From NCBI RefSeq assembly GCF_001522545.3, contig NC_031768.1:84626457-84690456 (forward strand): a DNA stretch of 64,000 nucleotides. The letters are read 5' to 3'. The translations under genes were made by a program, and so were the position numbers. Below, piece by piece: positions 22,501 to 36,600 of the stretch (position 1 is the first letter of the stretch; every line of letters starts with the position of its first letter). The notes below the pieces were generated by a model. That model searched no databases and had not been told where the DNA came from. It saw only the letters and a program-made list of their open reading frames with translations. Source of the stretch: Parus major (taxonomy: Eukaryota; Chordata; Aves; Passeriformes; Paridae).

Positions 22501-25500
22501 AAATGTCAGTGTCAACACTTGGCTGTATGGATCATCACTGCCGAGTGGCATGCAGTCACATCTCAGATGGGATCTCCAGCCCTCGTGTAATACAATTAAT
22601 TAGAAACAACAATGATACTGGAATATTACATGAGCACTAAAAAGTGTATTTCTACTATTACAAGCACTATTACAAGATGCAGTAAAACATTGCTCATTTT
22701 ACTGGACAGTAAATCAAAAGATTGTTAAATGCCTTGTCTGAGATGACAGGAAGGCTGTGGGTTATGTGGAGCCTCATGACTCCCAGGTTTCAACTTTGAT
22801 CATAAAATCAAAGTATTGGCACCCTTAACAGATACTCCCTCCAACCACTTCATGTTATTGGTAACCCAAGAACTGTGACACCTGAAAGCATAATGGAGCT
22901 CCTGTGTGCAGAGCACACAGTCTGTGCTCAGGGGACTGGCTATGATTTTGTTGCATTTTCTTTATCTTGAACTGCTCCTACTCCGATGTTCTGGGCCTAA
23001 AAAGTGAGAAATGGGTTTGCAATTTGCTGTGGGCATGCTGGGCCCAAGCTGAATCACCTGGAGCTTTGAAAGTTTTCATGAGGGTGAGATGAGGGCACTG
23101 AGTCTTCATCTCATCAAGAGACTCTTTTTCCTCAGAGACATGTTAGGCATCATACTTCAAGACAGATAATAGTAGGCAACTTCAAGTATAACACTGAGTC
23201 ACCAGATCTTAGAAACAAGCCTGCCACTTCTCAGCTAATCTACATTTCTATGAGGTTTAACCTGTGGAAGGGTGCCACGTTGAAGTCTCTCAGGCCTGAA
23301 CTTCCATGTGACTTTTAAGAAAAGATCATTTAGGGTCAGATTCAGCCAGTGCATAACCACAGACAGCTGCTGATTTTCTGTAATGCCACTGGTTTCCCAG
23401 AACTGAAGCTTTTGTTATAAACACCCATTTTCTCCCACCTTCTTTGATTTTTACCCCGCAGGATTTCAAAAAAACAATTCAGTATGCGACTTAAATGAGT
23501 TTTCAGAATTATTTGGGAAAAATAGTCCTGAGAACCATGAACAGATGCCTTTCTTCTCAGTTGGTAATATTTCTGAACTTAACAAATGAAATAGTCTCAT
23601 TTTAGTTACCATATTATTGAGGAATTGGACTGAAATGCCATCACAATTTCCCAGTCCACCTAGGGGCCAAGTAATCATAAAAAAATGTCACTTTTAAAGT
23701 TTACAGAAAATGTAACAACTGTGCTAACTACTTAGATAATCACTTAGACCTAGTAAAGAGATAAGTGTTTATATGCATGTGAAGAAAACAGTGATACAAT
23801 ACAAACAAAAACCTACAAAAGCAATAAATTAACAATATTTTCAGGGCTAATTTTCAGGGGCAGAAACTTTGCTAATTAAATTTAGCAATGACATAAAATT
23901 GGAAGACAAAATCAAAGCAAAGAAGAAGTGGAACATCATATAGGAAGCCTGCATAACCTTGAGGACTGGAATAATAGAAGTCATATGGTCATGTACTAGG
24001 GACTAAGGAAAAAATCTGATAGAAGAGAGGAGATTTACAGAAAGAGTAGAGGTAAAACATCTGGATTCAGTTGCCAACTGGCAGCTGTAAGACATGCCTA
24101 GATGAAGGCAAATGAAATCCTAAAATGTCTTTTGTTGCTACTTCAGAATACATGGAAGAAGCTAAAGCTCCACAGAGAGATGACCTGTTCAATGTAAAAA
24201 ACAATATTGACACAGGAACGAATGGAAAGATGTGTGAAATGTGAAGTAGGTGATCATTGCTAAGCCAGAAACCAAACACACTTACTTTCAGCTTTGATTC
24301 CCATGCTCCTAGTAGCAGAGAACACAAATTCATGATTCAAGGATTCCTTTCCAGTCATGTTATCAGTTATGTTCCGAGAATCACAGCTGAAAAATGTTCA
24401 GGCTCATTTACTGTCAGTAATATTTCTCCTTGCTAAAATACAACAACCTCCAAGAAACCTGGGAAGTAATCTTAAAGCAAAGCCAGTTACCAATTACATC
24501 AGGGTTCATTAGGCTGTGCCAGAGCACCACTGATCTTGCACAGTTTGTCTAAACAATAAATATAAACAGGAAGAAGGGTTTTATTTAAGCTGAAGATCAA
24601 ACAGAGGATTTCAGTCATGCAATGTCTCTCCCAGTCTGCTCTCAGCAGAATCTTCAGCCCAATCTCTGAAAAGTGAAATTGGACTCAAATTGGATAGGGG
24701 AAAACTGACTTGGATGTAAGAGCAAAACTGAAACTGAAGGTCAGGAAAGTGAGAAAGACATATGTTTACTTCCAGAAGTAAATATACCTTAAAAAGACAG
24801 AGCCTGACCCCTTTTGCATGAGCTAGGGCTTAAAAGAAATCTTGGCTATGTAGGATTCTGAATCAGTGTTTGCAAATGTGCTCACTCCAGACCAATTGCA
24901 TAATCTCCAACAGGTAAACCACCAATAACAAGGATAATAAATGCTTAAGATTTCAAGACACAGACCTATAACAAACCAGGGAACTAGACTTGGTAATACT
25001 ACATGGAAACTGAATCCTACTGGTTCTAAGAAAAGGCAGTATGGAGAAAAAAAAGTTGCCTTTTATACACTAAAGCATGCAATGCATTTAAAACATACTT
25101 AAAACATATTCAAAACGTATTAATTAGCTGCATGGATCCCATTGGGCAAAGTATTTAATAAGAATGTGTGAAAACCTAATTCCCTCAGTGTTTATAATCT
25201 GAGATAAATCTAATGAACTGATGTTAAGGGTCAGTAGACCATAACTTTGCAAATTTCTTCAGAAATATGATTAATATTTTACTAGGGTAAGCACACCTCA
25301 TATGCAGACCACAAAAAAAGCATAACTTGCAAAAAAATAATCAATTTCCTTTAATGACTTGTAATGGGGCCTCTGTTTGAGACTACCTATTTAGTTTTAA
25401 TTAACTCTGATGCTTTTCAGCCAGGGGTCTGTTTTGCCCTGACTCATCCCTACCTCCCCCAGAAATTTCAGCCAGAGATGTTTAGTAGTTTCCCAGTATG

Positions 25501-28500
25501 AAAAGAGAAGAATAAGTTGGTTTTTAGTGTTAAAATATCTTAGAAGCCCAGATGCTTTTGTGGTGTGGGGATTTTTGTTATTAGTTTGATTTTGGGGCTT
25601 CTTTTTGTTTGGCAAGAGGATGGGATATGCGTCAGGTCTGTACTTCTTGTGCCTGTGAAAATTGACCTAAATTTGGCCAAGTCAGGAGCCTTTAAAAAAG
25701 AATCTCACTTCTCATGTTCTAGAGAGTTGTGCTGAACTTCAACAGTAAAATAAAACAGTGGGTGGGAGAATGACAGAGGCTGGATGAGATGATGGGAGAG
25801 AGGGGACATAAACAGGAAACTAGGACTGGCCTTATGAAGGTGTTGAATTGGCTGTGGGGGAGTAGAGGAAGATTTACCTAAACAGTTTGATGTGCGTGGG
25901 GACAAAAATATTGGACAAACAAAACAGAAATGACAGGATGTATGGGAAGTGAGAAACTGAGACTGAGCAAGAGATGTTCCCTATAGGACTGGAGAGATTA
26001 ACTCCTCCATCTTCTAGGATAATATAATAATAAGAAAGAAATGTTGAGGTTCTATCATGATGAAAATCATAGGAAACCATAGGAAACTATATAATAAAGT
26101 AATATTCTCCCTCTCCAGGTTTGGCCAGCTTACTGTGAGTATGACTTTGGAACATGCAGGAAATTAGGGGAAAAAAGGAATTGAGCTGCTGTTGCTTTAA
26201 AAGGTGGATTACTGACATATCTATGAATTATCTAAATTATGGTTTTGTAAGTTCATTGTGGTAAGTATTTCCAAAGGAGGCTCAGCTTACTTAAGATTGC
26301 ATAAACTTTGTGCATAAAGACAAATGACATCAATCTTCTCTTGAGTGAGTGCTCTTTTTGTGAATCAAATGAGGAAGCTGTGACCTGTGGAAAAACAGCA
26401 GCAACTCAGGTAATTAAAATCCACCATAAGGAATATATGCAAAGGGAAATAATTAAGGTGGTGCAGCTGACATTCACTTTGGCATTTTGCAGCCTTCAAA
26501 TGCTTAGATTTGCAAATTTCATCAGTGTTCTTTCAGCCTCTTTTTTGTGTGCTTAATTAACATTGTGTATTGTTTGTATAGAGCCTGGAAGCCCTAGGCA
26601 AGGATTCTAAGGCTTTGCAGTCACAACACAGAATAGCTGTCAGAAGCCCAGATTTTTCAGTTGCTACTGACTTGGACTACATTTGAAAAAGTGGGATGTA
26701 TGAGCTTTGGCTGGGAGCATGAACAGTAGTGTATAGTCCCTGCTTTGTCTACTTAGACTGTGCGCTTTTTTGAACTGGAGACATGTTCTCTTTGCACAAT
26801 CTCTGCTGTCCTTTGTTTCCACCTTAGAACTCTAAATTATGTGCTGATAAAGATGGTTAGTAATAATTTTTAATATAAAACCTTTTAAAATCCTTAAGCC
26901 TTGGTGCTGCATGTCAGAGCTCCCCAGCTGGATGTTGCAGGCTGAGTGCTGTTAACAAACAATAGAGACTGTAATTTTGTTTTGTTGTAAGTGCTTGTGG
27001 TTTTGAAGACATCCATTATTCTTCTCCTTCCCAGAGAGCTCAAAGTGACTTGGGCATGCAGTAATGACTGTGAAAGTTTCTGGCTGCTATGCATTTCTTA
27101 CAGTATTAGATAAGCCACTTGGTTTTGTAACACATGAACCAGGTAGAATTGTCTTCCTTGAAAATGCTTCAGTGAGTGTCAGTCCTTGCCTTAGGCAGGC
27201 AGGCAGGTGATCAGGGACAGTCAGTCTGTCGTGTTCTTCACCCAGCAGTCCCCTCTGACTGAGCTGTGGGATTCAGGCTTTCTCAGGTCAGGGAACTTAT
27301 CTGAGGAGCTCAGTCTCTGTGGATGCCAGCCATCATTCCGCTCCAGCTTTCTTCAGGTCTCCTGGTGCAGACCTTGGAAGTCAGTGCATTCTTTGGTAGC
27401 TGTGTCTCACTCTTCCTCTTTAAACTCATTTGGTATGTTTAATACAGGGAGGTTGTGTGATACACTTTGGTTTCTGCAGCATCCTAGAAGCCTGGACAAA
27501 AGATTTTGTGAAAATAAAAAATAGACAACAGTAGGCTAAATATGTAGTGATTTGATTGCATGGAAGTCTGTAGACTTAGACCTGGAAGGTCTCTGGTCTC
27601 ATGTGTGTGGCAAACTTGTGACTGACAGGAGAATTTGGCTCAGATTGCAGGCATGTGGGTGAACTGCAGGATCAGAACTTTCCATTCCAATTGGAATAAC
27701 AAGAAAAGTCATCTCACGCGCTCAGACAAACTTCGGTTTCATCAGCTGCCTTCTTTTGATCTGCAGTAAGTACCAGCGATAACACTTTGAATGATTACTT
27801 TGTTAGACAAGGGAGAAGAGCTGGTATAGATGTTCCTAATGACGTCCCTCTGCCACAGAAGGTGATACCTCAGCTAACAAAAATAGTGGGCATAGCTAAC
27901 AAAAACAGTTCCCTTGCAATTAAAGTGTAAATAGCACTTTGACATTATGACTTCATTGCTATATAATGCTTTCTTTGGAGTTGCATTGCAAGCAAAAAGG
28001 TGAATTACTTTAAAGAAAACCCAAATCTCTGTGGAGCAGAGGTCTCAAGTATGCTATTTCTTCGTTGGCCATCCTGCAGAGCAACCAGCAAACTGCAGCT
28101 TAGCCTGTAAGCCTCTCAGGAGAACTAATCTGGCCTTGATGGAAGCAGAGGCTTTACAACAAATCTGGAGAATTTAGAAAGAAATGGAGATCAAGGTAGG
28201 AAGTAAATGGAGTTAACCAAAATAGATAGTATCACAACAAGAGTATGTTTATTTTGTGAAATAACTGATTTTTGACAAGGAAAATGGGATCTCTTGGAAC
28301 TTCAGTGAAGTTGCTGGTGTGTTGCCACAAAGAAATCTGAGCTAAACAGGTGAAAGTGAGGATTAGGGCAAGAAGGGTGACACAAACAGGTGAGGTCACA
28401 GTTCCCTGCTTATTTGGGATTTTATGTGATTGCATCCTGTGAGCCCATTAAACTGGTTGCTTTATGACATATTGTGTATGTTAAACTAACAGGTCATGAA

Positions 28501-29422
28501 GGAAAGACTCATGGAAAATATGCAGGTAAACAGCAAAAGGGGCAAACCCCACTCTGGTTTTGCCAAGCTCTGTCTGGGTTGACAACTAGCAGCTGTCAGG
28601 GTGTTGTCACTGCGTATGTGTAGGCTGTGCCTGAGGGTTTTTTGGCTTATTTGAATATGCAAAATTGCCTATGACTGTGTGCATGACATGGTCTGCTGGT
28701 AAGTCCTGGGCAAGTGCAAATTCTGCTCTCTATACTGTCTGTAAACCTACAAAACATCATTTTTCTAGTGTTTTATAAAGTAGATCAAGACTTAATTATT
28801 GGTTTTGGAAGTAGTTTGCAGAGTCGACTTAAAAGGGAAATTTCTCCTTCCTCACACCATGCAAAGCATTAATTTCAGCTGCGTTTCTGCTCACCCTGAA
28901 TACCTTCAAATAATTGTGCTGTTAAAAAAAACAAAACCAAAACAGACCTAGAAGGTTGAAGAGGGGGAACGCTTTGGAAGTAGAGAACTTCCTAAATAGG
29001 TTTTGAGAATTTAGGTTGCTTGCTGAGTGATTTAGTTTTTAAAAGCACTTAAGGGAATGCATTTCAGTTTATTTTCCCTTATTAAGTGAGCCTTGTAACC
29101 TGCTATTTTTGTGATTTCTCAGTCATCAGGTTACCTTCCATGGTTTGGGAAAGAAAACCAGGAAAAGATATAGGCACTGGCAGTCTCTGATTGGAATTTG
29201 TTTAATAATAGTGACCTGCTTACTTCTTTTTCATGTTTCAACACAAATCTTCAGTTCTATATTTACTTATTAAGCCTGAGGACCATCTGCTGAAGGACAT
29301 TAAGCTCATGTAGTAGGAAGGAACCACATGCAATTCCTACCTAGGCTAACAAAAGCTTAAGTGGATTTACTAGTGGTTTGACTATAGTACCATATAAGCT
29401 GAAGATAATTTTTTTTAATAGC

Positions 29423-29457
29423 TATATGTATATGTGTGTATATGTATATATACATAC

Positions 29458-29488
<31 letters not shown>
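29423..29488. repeat. TA/TG compound microsatellite
   Basis: A 66-base alternating purine-pyrimidine tract: imperfect TATATG repeats, then (TA)n, closing with about ten TG units. Alternating tracts of this kind can form cruciforms or Z-DNA and are often polymorphic. Open frames across it are artefacts of the repeat. Confidence 0.95.
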
Positions 29489-29785
29489 CAGAACATGTAC
29501 ATAGTGCAGAAGAAAACAGAGGCAATGAACTCTTGTTATCCTACTTCCTGGCAAAACATAAATGACTATCAAGGATACTGAGCAGAGGAGGATTTGGCCC
29601 ACTCAGCTCATTAGGTTCTTCTCCTGGGTATATTTTCAGTGCCTGTTTGTTACAGGGATTAGTCATGTATCTGCAATGCTGGGTGGTTTTCCTCCATTTC
29701 TACAATAGGATGTGCTGCTCCCAGTGCAAATAAATAAATAAGCACAGTAACTCTTGCCTTTTGCAGTACCAGTGGGTGGTTTGGA

Positions 29786-29802
29786 TGTGTGTGTGTGTGT
29801 GT
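29786..29802. repeat. (TG)8 microsatellite
   Basis: A pure run of eight TG units plus T, about 300 bases beyond the larger TA/TG tract. Confidence 0.9.
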
Positions 29803-31389
29803 CATGCTGGAGCTATTGAGTTCAGGCTTGGCAAATTATTACCAGATCATTTAGGCTGGAAATGATTACTCATAATTGGTGTTATAGTGGTGCCTATAAG
29901 CCATGTCCTTGCTTTTGTGTGTACTGATAAAACCTTCAGATGGAGGCATTGATCTTGGCTTGTGTAAGATGTGGTTCAGGTATGATTTTCATGTATGGGC
30001 ATTAAATGGGATTTTAATGACTGTACAGCCTAGGCTGTGTGCATGTTTGTCTGCTTAGTTTTTAAAACTGAAATGCATCAGCCAAAGATTGTGGCATCCC
30101 TGGTGACTGTGCAGATTATACACAGGCTAAAAGCAGATAGCTGTTTCCTGTCTTTGTGTTTGTGAAGAGAGACAACACAATGAAAAATTAGGATGGTTAA
30201 TAAAACAAGCAGAATTTCCAGCATAACAGTTGCTTCTTTGTGACTGAGCATGATGGCACCCTCCTTATCTTAAATTTTATTATGGAGGCTGCAGTGCTAG
30301 TCTTATAGATTTTGTGTAGCTCTTCTTGCCAAAGGAAAGCCTGTGAGAAAGCATCCCTGTGCTTAAAGGGAGTTCCAGCCTAATGAATAGCAGATGACAC
30401 CTGGTGATACCTGGTACCCTGTTGCTCCAGGTACACCATGACACCCTGCCCAAGGGCATTCAGTGAAGCTGGAGATGGTGCAGCTCCTAGAGAGAAACTT
30501 CTTTGATCCTTTTGAACAAGAAAATGTAAGCACTATCCCACAGATATGACCTTTCTGCTAATGTAACTTACTGAATTTGTTTATTACAGTGGTGTTCTCT
30601 GGCAGGAATATCTAAGGATCAAAATATTAATTTTGAAGCATTATTCTATTGGAATTTAGGTGTACAGATTCAAAATTGCCCTTCAAAATCACTAGCCCAA
30701 GTGATTTCTTTCTGGCTGGCAAAGTTTCTTGCTTTCTGAATTTTTCTTGGCAAGCAGTTCAACTCCTGTACAGCTCTTAATTCTATGCATGAACTTCAGA
30801 GTAGGCATTCCTTTGTCTGCATCCACTGAGGGTTGTGATCTGGAAGCTGTGCCCCAGGCACACCTGTCTCACAGAGGACAGCACTGACCTGAACACACAT
30901 CACAGCACTCACATCAGGAAACAAGTAAATAAATAACTACAGCATTGCAGTTAAGTAGTCAAGATAGCCTGGACCAAGACTAGATATCCCTTTCCCCTGG
31001 GGTATCTTCTGACCATTATGCTCCTTCTTTTTGGCATAGTAATTTCTAAATAGTTTGTTGCACTGTGACAAAATTCCTGTAGCGATTTTTCTTGTGATTA
31101 TTTCCTTGGGCACTTTCATGCTTTTTCACAATTTACTTTCATCTTCAGACACTGCTGGATACACTCTGGTGAGTATTGTTGTGATAGTTTAAGATGTGGC
31201 TGCTTATTCTGCTCCTCTGGTGTGGGCTACTGCTTCAGTTCAGAGCTGTCAGAATGAGCAGGTGCTGAGACTTCTACCTGATGACAAAACCAAACTAGTA
31301 GATAGCTGATAAAAATGTATCTGAATTAAGACACTTGGTTTTGGAGAGGAGCAGGCAAAATGCAGGCACGCATTTCCTTCTGCTGACTT

Positions 31390-32267
31390 TGGTGGAGGGA
31401 TGAGTGCACCCTCAGCAAGTCTGTAGATGTGTGGTGCAGCTGATGCACCTGGATGGCATCCAGAGGGACCTGGACAAACTTGAGAAGTGGGTCTGTGGGA
31501 GCTTCATGAGGTTGAGAAAGGCCAAGCGCAAGATGCTTCATGTGAATCAGGGCAACACCTGGTATCAATAAAAACTGGAGAATGAATGGATTGATGGCAG
31601 CTCTGAGAAAAAGACTTGGAAGTGCTGGTGCATGAGAGGCTGGACATGACCCAGCAATGTGCACTCACAGCCCAACTATGTCCTGGGCTGTATCCAAAGC
31701 AGTGCAGGCAGCAGGTAGAGGAAGGGGATTCTGCACCTCTGTTCTTGTGAAACCCCACCTGGAGTACTGAATCCAGCTTTGGGGTCCTCAGCACAGAGAA
31801 GACATGGATCTGAGTAGTGCTGCAAAAATTATCAGGAGGCTGGAGCACCTCTGCTGTCGAGACAGGCTGAGAGTTGGGGTTATTCAGCCTGGAGGAGAGA
31901 AGACTCTGGGAAGACCTTCCAGTCTCCTGGAGGGGCACCTTCCAGTACCTAAAGGGCTACAAGAGAACTGGAGAGGGATTTTTGACAAGGGCATGAGGTC
32001 AGAGGACAAGAGAAAATGGCTTTAAACTGAGACTGGGTACATTTAGATTAGATACCATGGAGAAATTCTTCCCTGTGAGGGTGATGAGGCACCATCACAC
32101 ATTGCCCAGGAAGCTGTGGCAGCCCCATCCCTGGAAGTGTTCAAAGCCAGGTTGGATGGGGCTTTGAGCAACCTGGTCTAGTAGAAGGTGACCCTGCCCA
32201 TTGTGGGGGGCCTAGAATGAGATGAGCTTTAAGGTCACTTCCAACTCAAACCATTCTATGATTCTGT
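31390..32267 (+). mobile_element. CR1 LINE 3' portion, plus strand
   Basis: About 880 bases of CR1 in plus orientation. It starts in the reverse-transcriptase region ('CACCCTCAGCAAGT', then 'AGAGGGACCTGGACAAACTT'). It passes through 'ACCCCACCTGGAGTACTG', 'GGCTGGAGCACCTCTGCTGT' and the tail 'GAAGTGTTCAAAGCCAGGTT', and closes with CCATTCTATGATTCTGTG. The frame is broken repeatedly; residues such as the block IRRLEHLCCRDRLR are still readable at 31830-31871. It is 5'-truncated and of a different subfamily from the copies at 4607 and 15739. Confidence 0.95.
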
Positions 32268-35200
32268 GGGAGCGCCAGCCTGAGGTACCAGCTTACAGCT
32301 GCAGAATGGAAACGTCTTAAACTGATGCAGCTGTTGCTAAGTGACTGAGCCAAATATAGCATTTTAGTTTTGCATTTTAATTTAGCGAATTTCACACATT
32401 AATATAGCATACAGGTGTTAATTTATTATATTAGCTATAAATATGTTTGTATTTTTTTTTCACTTTGCATTTGACATTGTCTGGCAAAAATAGGAGGAAA
32501 TAAATTGAAAATTAATTTTCCTGGATTCATCATTTTTTTCTTAGCTGATCCTGTGGTTTGGTTTGCATCTTGCCTTCTGATTCTTTAATTGCAGTTTGCA
32601 CTTGAGGAAACTATATAATACTTGAATTGCAAGCTAGCCTCGTTAGAAGCAAATGACATAATTATTTGGGAAACCAATCAGGAAGCATTCAAATCTTCCT
32701 TGGTGATGTGCCTCCTTTAGTTGTACAGCTTGCTTCCTTCTGGATGGCAATTCTCAGCGTTGAGATTAGCCTGGCACTGTGAAAGTGCTTACTTGGCATT
32801 TCATCACCAGAGCGAGCACTGCTGGATTTGTGATGCTGCTCCTCTGCCAACGTCAAACGGATTTAGGCACAGCAACCCTCACAAGTTCATGCTGAAACCT
32901 GGTCAGCTCTAAACCAGCATGTTAAAACAAGAGCCAACAGTCACAGCTGAGAACTCAGAGACTGATACAGATACCTTGCAACTGGATACCCATGAGAATT
33001 AAAGAGCTGAACTGAAAGAGATTAAGCAGCTCTTTGTACATTCTCCCCTGTGAAGTGTAAAGAACTGAGAGCTTCATTGTTTTGTAACCACTTATAAACT
33101 AAAGGGGAAAAAGAATTACTTCAGCATGGGCTTCTTGAATGTGGTTTAATGGAAAATGCTCTTCTTAGAAATCGAGCCGTACAGGCAAAATAAGAAATTC
33201 TCAATACACAGATTTCACAACAAAGCATGGTCCATCCTGAAGCTTAAATGTTCCAAACCCAGTTTCTCTTCAGCAAGTAGCTTTGCCCTCCTCTTTCAAA
33301 CACGGTCTGCATACATCAGCAGTTGACTCACTTTCTGCACTGTTTATTGGATCTCTCGACCCTTTTTCTCTAGACAGCCATTTGCACCTTCATCTCTGTG
33401 ATAAAGGCCACTGTCACCAGAGAATCGGTTTCAGTATCACAGTTTCCTGCAGGGCTGCTCTCTTCGAACACAAAGCCTCTGGTCAGAGGCTGCCAATTGC
33501 AAGTGGCAATATTAAATGTTTCTTCCCTATAGTTCACCTGTCTGCTGAAGATTAGTTCTCTGTATGACTGCAGGCCCAGGTCCCTTCCACAAGGTTTATA
33601 TTTGCTGCAATTGGAAGCTTTCAGAGGCAGCTTAAAGGATTGATTTAGTCTGAGAGCAGAAATGAGAAGTAGGAACTCCTGAATTCAAAAAGTATTATTT
33701 CAGTAGTTTTGCTGCAGAGCTTGAGGCTACAGATTGAGCTCTTACCTCATTTTCCTCATCTGTGGTACAGCTCCTAAGATGGTTTGGTGATTAATTTTGC
33801 TGATGAAGTCAATTACTTGGTAAGTATGTAATAATTTGATAAGGATCTCTTCATAACCCAGGAAATGTGGCAAAAAAACCGGCAAAATAGCCATTCCTAA
33901 ACCTGTTAATTAACAAACTGAGACAAGATGGTGAGATTCAGGATAGAAACCTCATCAGAGATATTATGGCAAATTGCAGCCAGTGCAACTTGACATTCCT
34001 CTGATTGCAGAGGCAACTTGACAGGCATGTAAACTTAGAGGTTGGTATGTTCCTGAAACCTGTTTTATGCAGGCAGTTTTGTGGTTTGCTGAGGCAGCCA
34101 GTGAAAAAGCTCAGGGGGTTGTATGTTGTTATTTAGCAGTTCCTGCAGGTATATACAAGGACTCAATAGGAAAGGATTATGCAATAAAATAATTTATTAA
34201 GATTTCCTGTGTCCTGCAGAACAATCTGTGACTCATCAGCAATTTGGACGGCACTGAGATGTACATCATATCAAAAGAATTCTGCAGGGCCAGCTCTCTT
34301 GGCAGGCTTGTTGTGATCTATATCTCTAGTGTAACTCTGGTTATAGTGTGACCAACCAGCATAATTAAATTGTCAGTGTCACTGTCCTCAGCCAAATTGC
34401 CCCTGAGCTTGTATAGCTCCCACTATTGGGTTAACTATCAAAGTCGCTCTCTACCCTGCAAAACGGATGTTCCATCTCTCCAGCTTTTTAAGGAGTTAAT
34501 AACTTGAATTATCTTGCCTTTTCTATGATATTTCGTCTGCTCCAGGTCAGTTCAGATTATGTTGCTGAAGACCTTTACTTTGGACTTTAATAAAATTTTA
34601 CTGCACTGATGTTTGAAGCTACCATGAAATCTCTCAAATTCAATGCAGTTTTTCCAAAACATTTGAAGTCAGCTACTCTATAATCTTTCTGTTATGATCC
34701 ACTTAGGCCCTCTTGGACACAATACAAATAGGTAGAAGTGGAGGGTGGGGGTTTCACACTTTCAAAGCTTGCTTGTGAAACATCCGAAATGCCCAGAGAC
34801 ACCATGTCTGTCAGTGCTCTGCAGTTTTTGGTTGCTATTCATGTAACCCAGTGAGGCAGAAGAGCAGAGATAAGGGAAAGAACAGGGGAAGATTTCTCTC
34901 TGCAGTTTATTCTCCAGGGTTTTATTCAGTCCAGTTTTAAATGGCTCAAGCTACTGAAGTAATTCAAGCTATGACATTTTGGCAGGGTGTGAAACAAAAT
35001 CTGGCAGAGGTGCTATGACTGAAGGACTGGTTTTGTACTCTGAAATGTGTGGCAAATCTTTCACTGGCTTCAGTTAAAATAGGATCAGGTCTTCAGAGTC
35101 ATTTGGTTTAAATAAGCTCAGCAAAACTGGCAAAATAATCTACTTTTGTGATGCCATTAGGCTGTTACAATGTCTCTCAGCTTCACCCTCCACTGTTTAC

Positions 35201-36407
35201 AGCATCCTCCCATGTAACTATGACTTTCTGCATAGAAAAATGGGCTGCTCTTGTTAGGTTTGGAGTAATAAATAACCGTGGATTAGTAGTCTCTGTCTGA
35301 TGTCTCATTCAGACTATCTCTTGCATTGCCTAGCTATGTTTTTAAGCCCTGATACTGGAAAGGAAAACTCTCCAGAGGCCTTCTTTAAAAAGTCAATAAA
35401 TAGAGGAAAAGCTAATTGATTTAAACATTTTTTTATTATTATTTTCTTTGCATGGTAGCCCATTAAACTTAGGGAGTCCCTAATGAAAGGTAAATTTAGC
35501 ACACTCTTTTTCTTCCACACTTCTGGAGTTGTGTCCCCTTGATGTTATGCTTTCTTTTTTATTTCTCCCCACTTATGGGTAAAAGAAAATTTAAAAAATA
35601 TAGCATGGTTCAGAATAATTTGGATTGTTTTAACTTTCAGTAGTGTTATTCTTGTTTTGTTACTGGTTCAGCAGGAGTTGTTGAGCCCAAGAAATGCGTA
35701 AATCTATTTCTACTGTGCTCTTCCACAGCTCTTCCACATTCTCACAGGGGAGGATTTTTCTCATCATAGGTCTACAATTAAACCACAATAAACCACAATT
35801 AAATTAATGGAAAAGTGAATCTGACTGTTATAAAACCATTGCAAGTCTGTAAGCTGAATCCTGGAAGGAAAACATGTCATAGACTTGTCTGTTGGGAAAC
35901 CTGTTCTAGGTAGCAAGTTTACATTTGGGCAGTATTGAGTTATTTTTTTCTGATTTCTTTATATTGAGGAGAGAAAATCAGAGTCATGGTTCTGAGACAG
36001 TGCATAGAACCAGTTCATATGTGAGGCCAGGACAGTCACTCGAGCAGTTCTAAGGAGGCTGTGCCACACAGTATCAGTCCAGGTCCTTGTGCTGGTGGCT
36101 GAACAAAAGCCAGCAAACATAGATTGTTCTGTGATTTCTGTAGGTATTTTGTCACTTGGGAGACAGCCTCTCATGTGCTTGAGATGTTTGCCTGCCTGCT
36201 GTTATTGTGCTACTTTCTACACCTCCTTCACTGGCAGCAATTCCTTCATGCTCCAAAGGCCCAAGTGAATGAGCAGTATTTATGACCTCCCCCTTCCCTT
36301 CCCTCCCCTCCCTCTCAGCAGTGCCCCTCTTGCTCTCCCTGGGTGCCTCTTTGTCTGCTGCTGCCTGTGTTTTGTAAAGCAGAGCTGCTGACATGATTCT
36401 TCACTAC
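32268..36407. other. Intergenic unique sequence, no gene seen
   Basis: AT-rich DNA without recognisable coding exons or repeats except simple tracts. The longest open frame (33283-33555, 90 codons) has no known domain. A pure 31-base pyrimidine tract lies at 36286-36316. Confidence 0.6.
36286..36316. repeat. Polypyrimidine tract (C/T only)
   Basis: Thirty-one consecutive pyrimidines, mostly CCCTT and CCCTCC units. Such tracts are common in bird DNA and can form triplexes. No function is implied. Confidence 0.85.
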
Positions 36408-36600
36408 AAGGGTGGTGAAACGCTAGAACAGGCTGCCCAGAGCAGCTGCACACATCCCATCCCTTGGAAGTGTTTCAGGCCAGGTTGGATGAGGCTCTGA
36501 GCAGCCTGGTCTAGTGAAAGGTGTCCCTGCCCATGGCAGGAGGGTTGGAAGAAAATGGTCCTCGAGGTCCCTTCCCACCCTAACCATTCTAGGATAATTT
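36408..36600 (+). mobile_element. CR1 3'-tail fragment, plus strand
   Basis: About 190 bases of the CR1 3' end: 'CTAGAACAGGCTGCCCAGAG', 'GAAGTGTTTCAGGCCAGGTT', 'TGAAAGGTGTCCCTGCCCAT', then a decayed end near CCATTCTAGGATAATTT. It is severely 5'-truncated. Confidence 0.93.

Larger units (their letters stand above)
16583..31389. other. Long intergenic stretch without recognisable genes
   Basis: Nearly 15 kb of AT-rich, apparently unique sequence. Open frames are short, overlap on both strands and resemble nothing known. I saw no clear CR1 copy, tRNA or splice-framed coding exon. Two dinucleotide microsatellites lie at 29423-29488 and 29786-29802. If the flanking CpG islands belong to AQP11 and PAK1, this is their shared upstream region and may hold enhancers, which cannot be read from one sequence. 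Confidence 0.6.

Noticed and set aside
29357..29602. Open frames across the TA/TG microsatellite with His/Thr/Tyr/Val repeats
   Set aside because: They are translations of a simple repeat on both strands.
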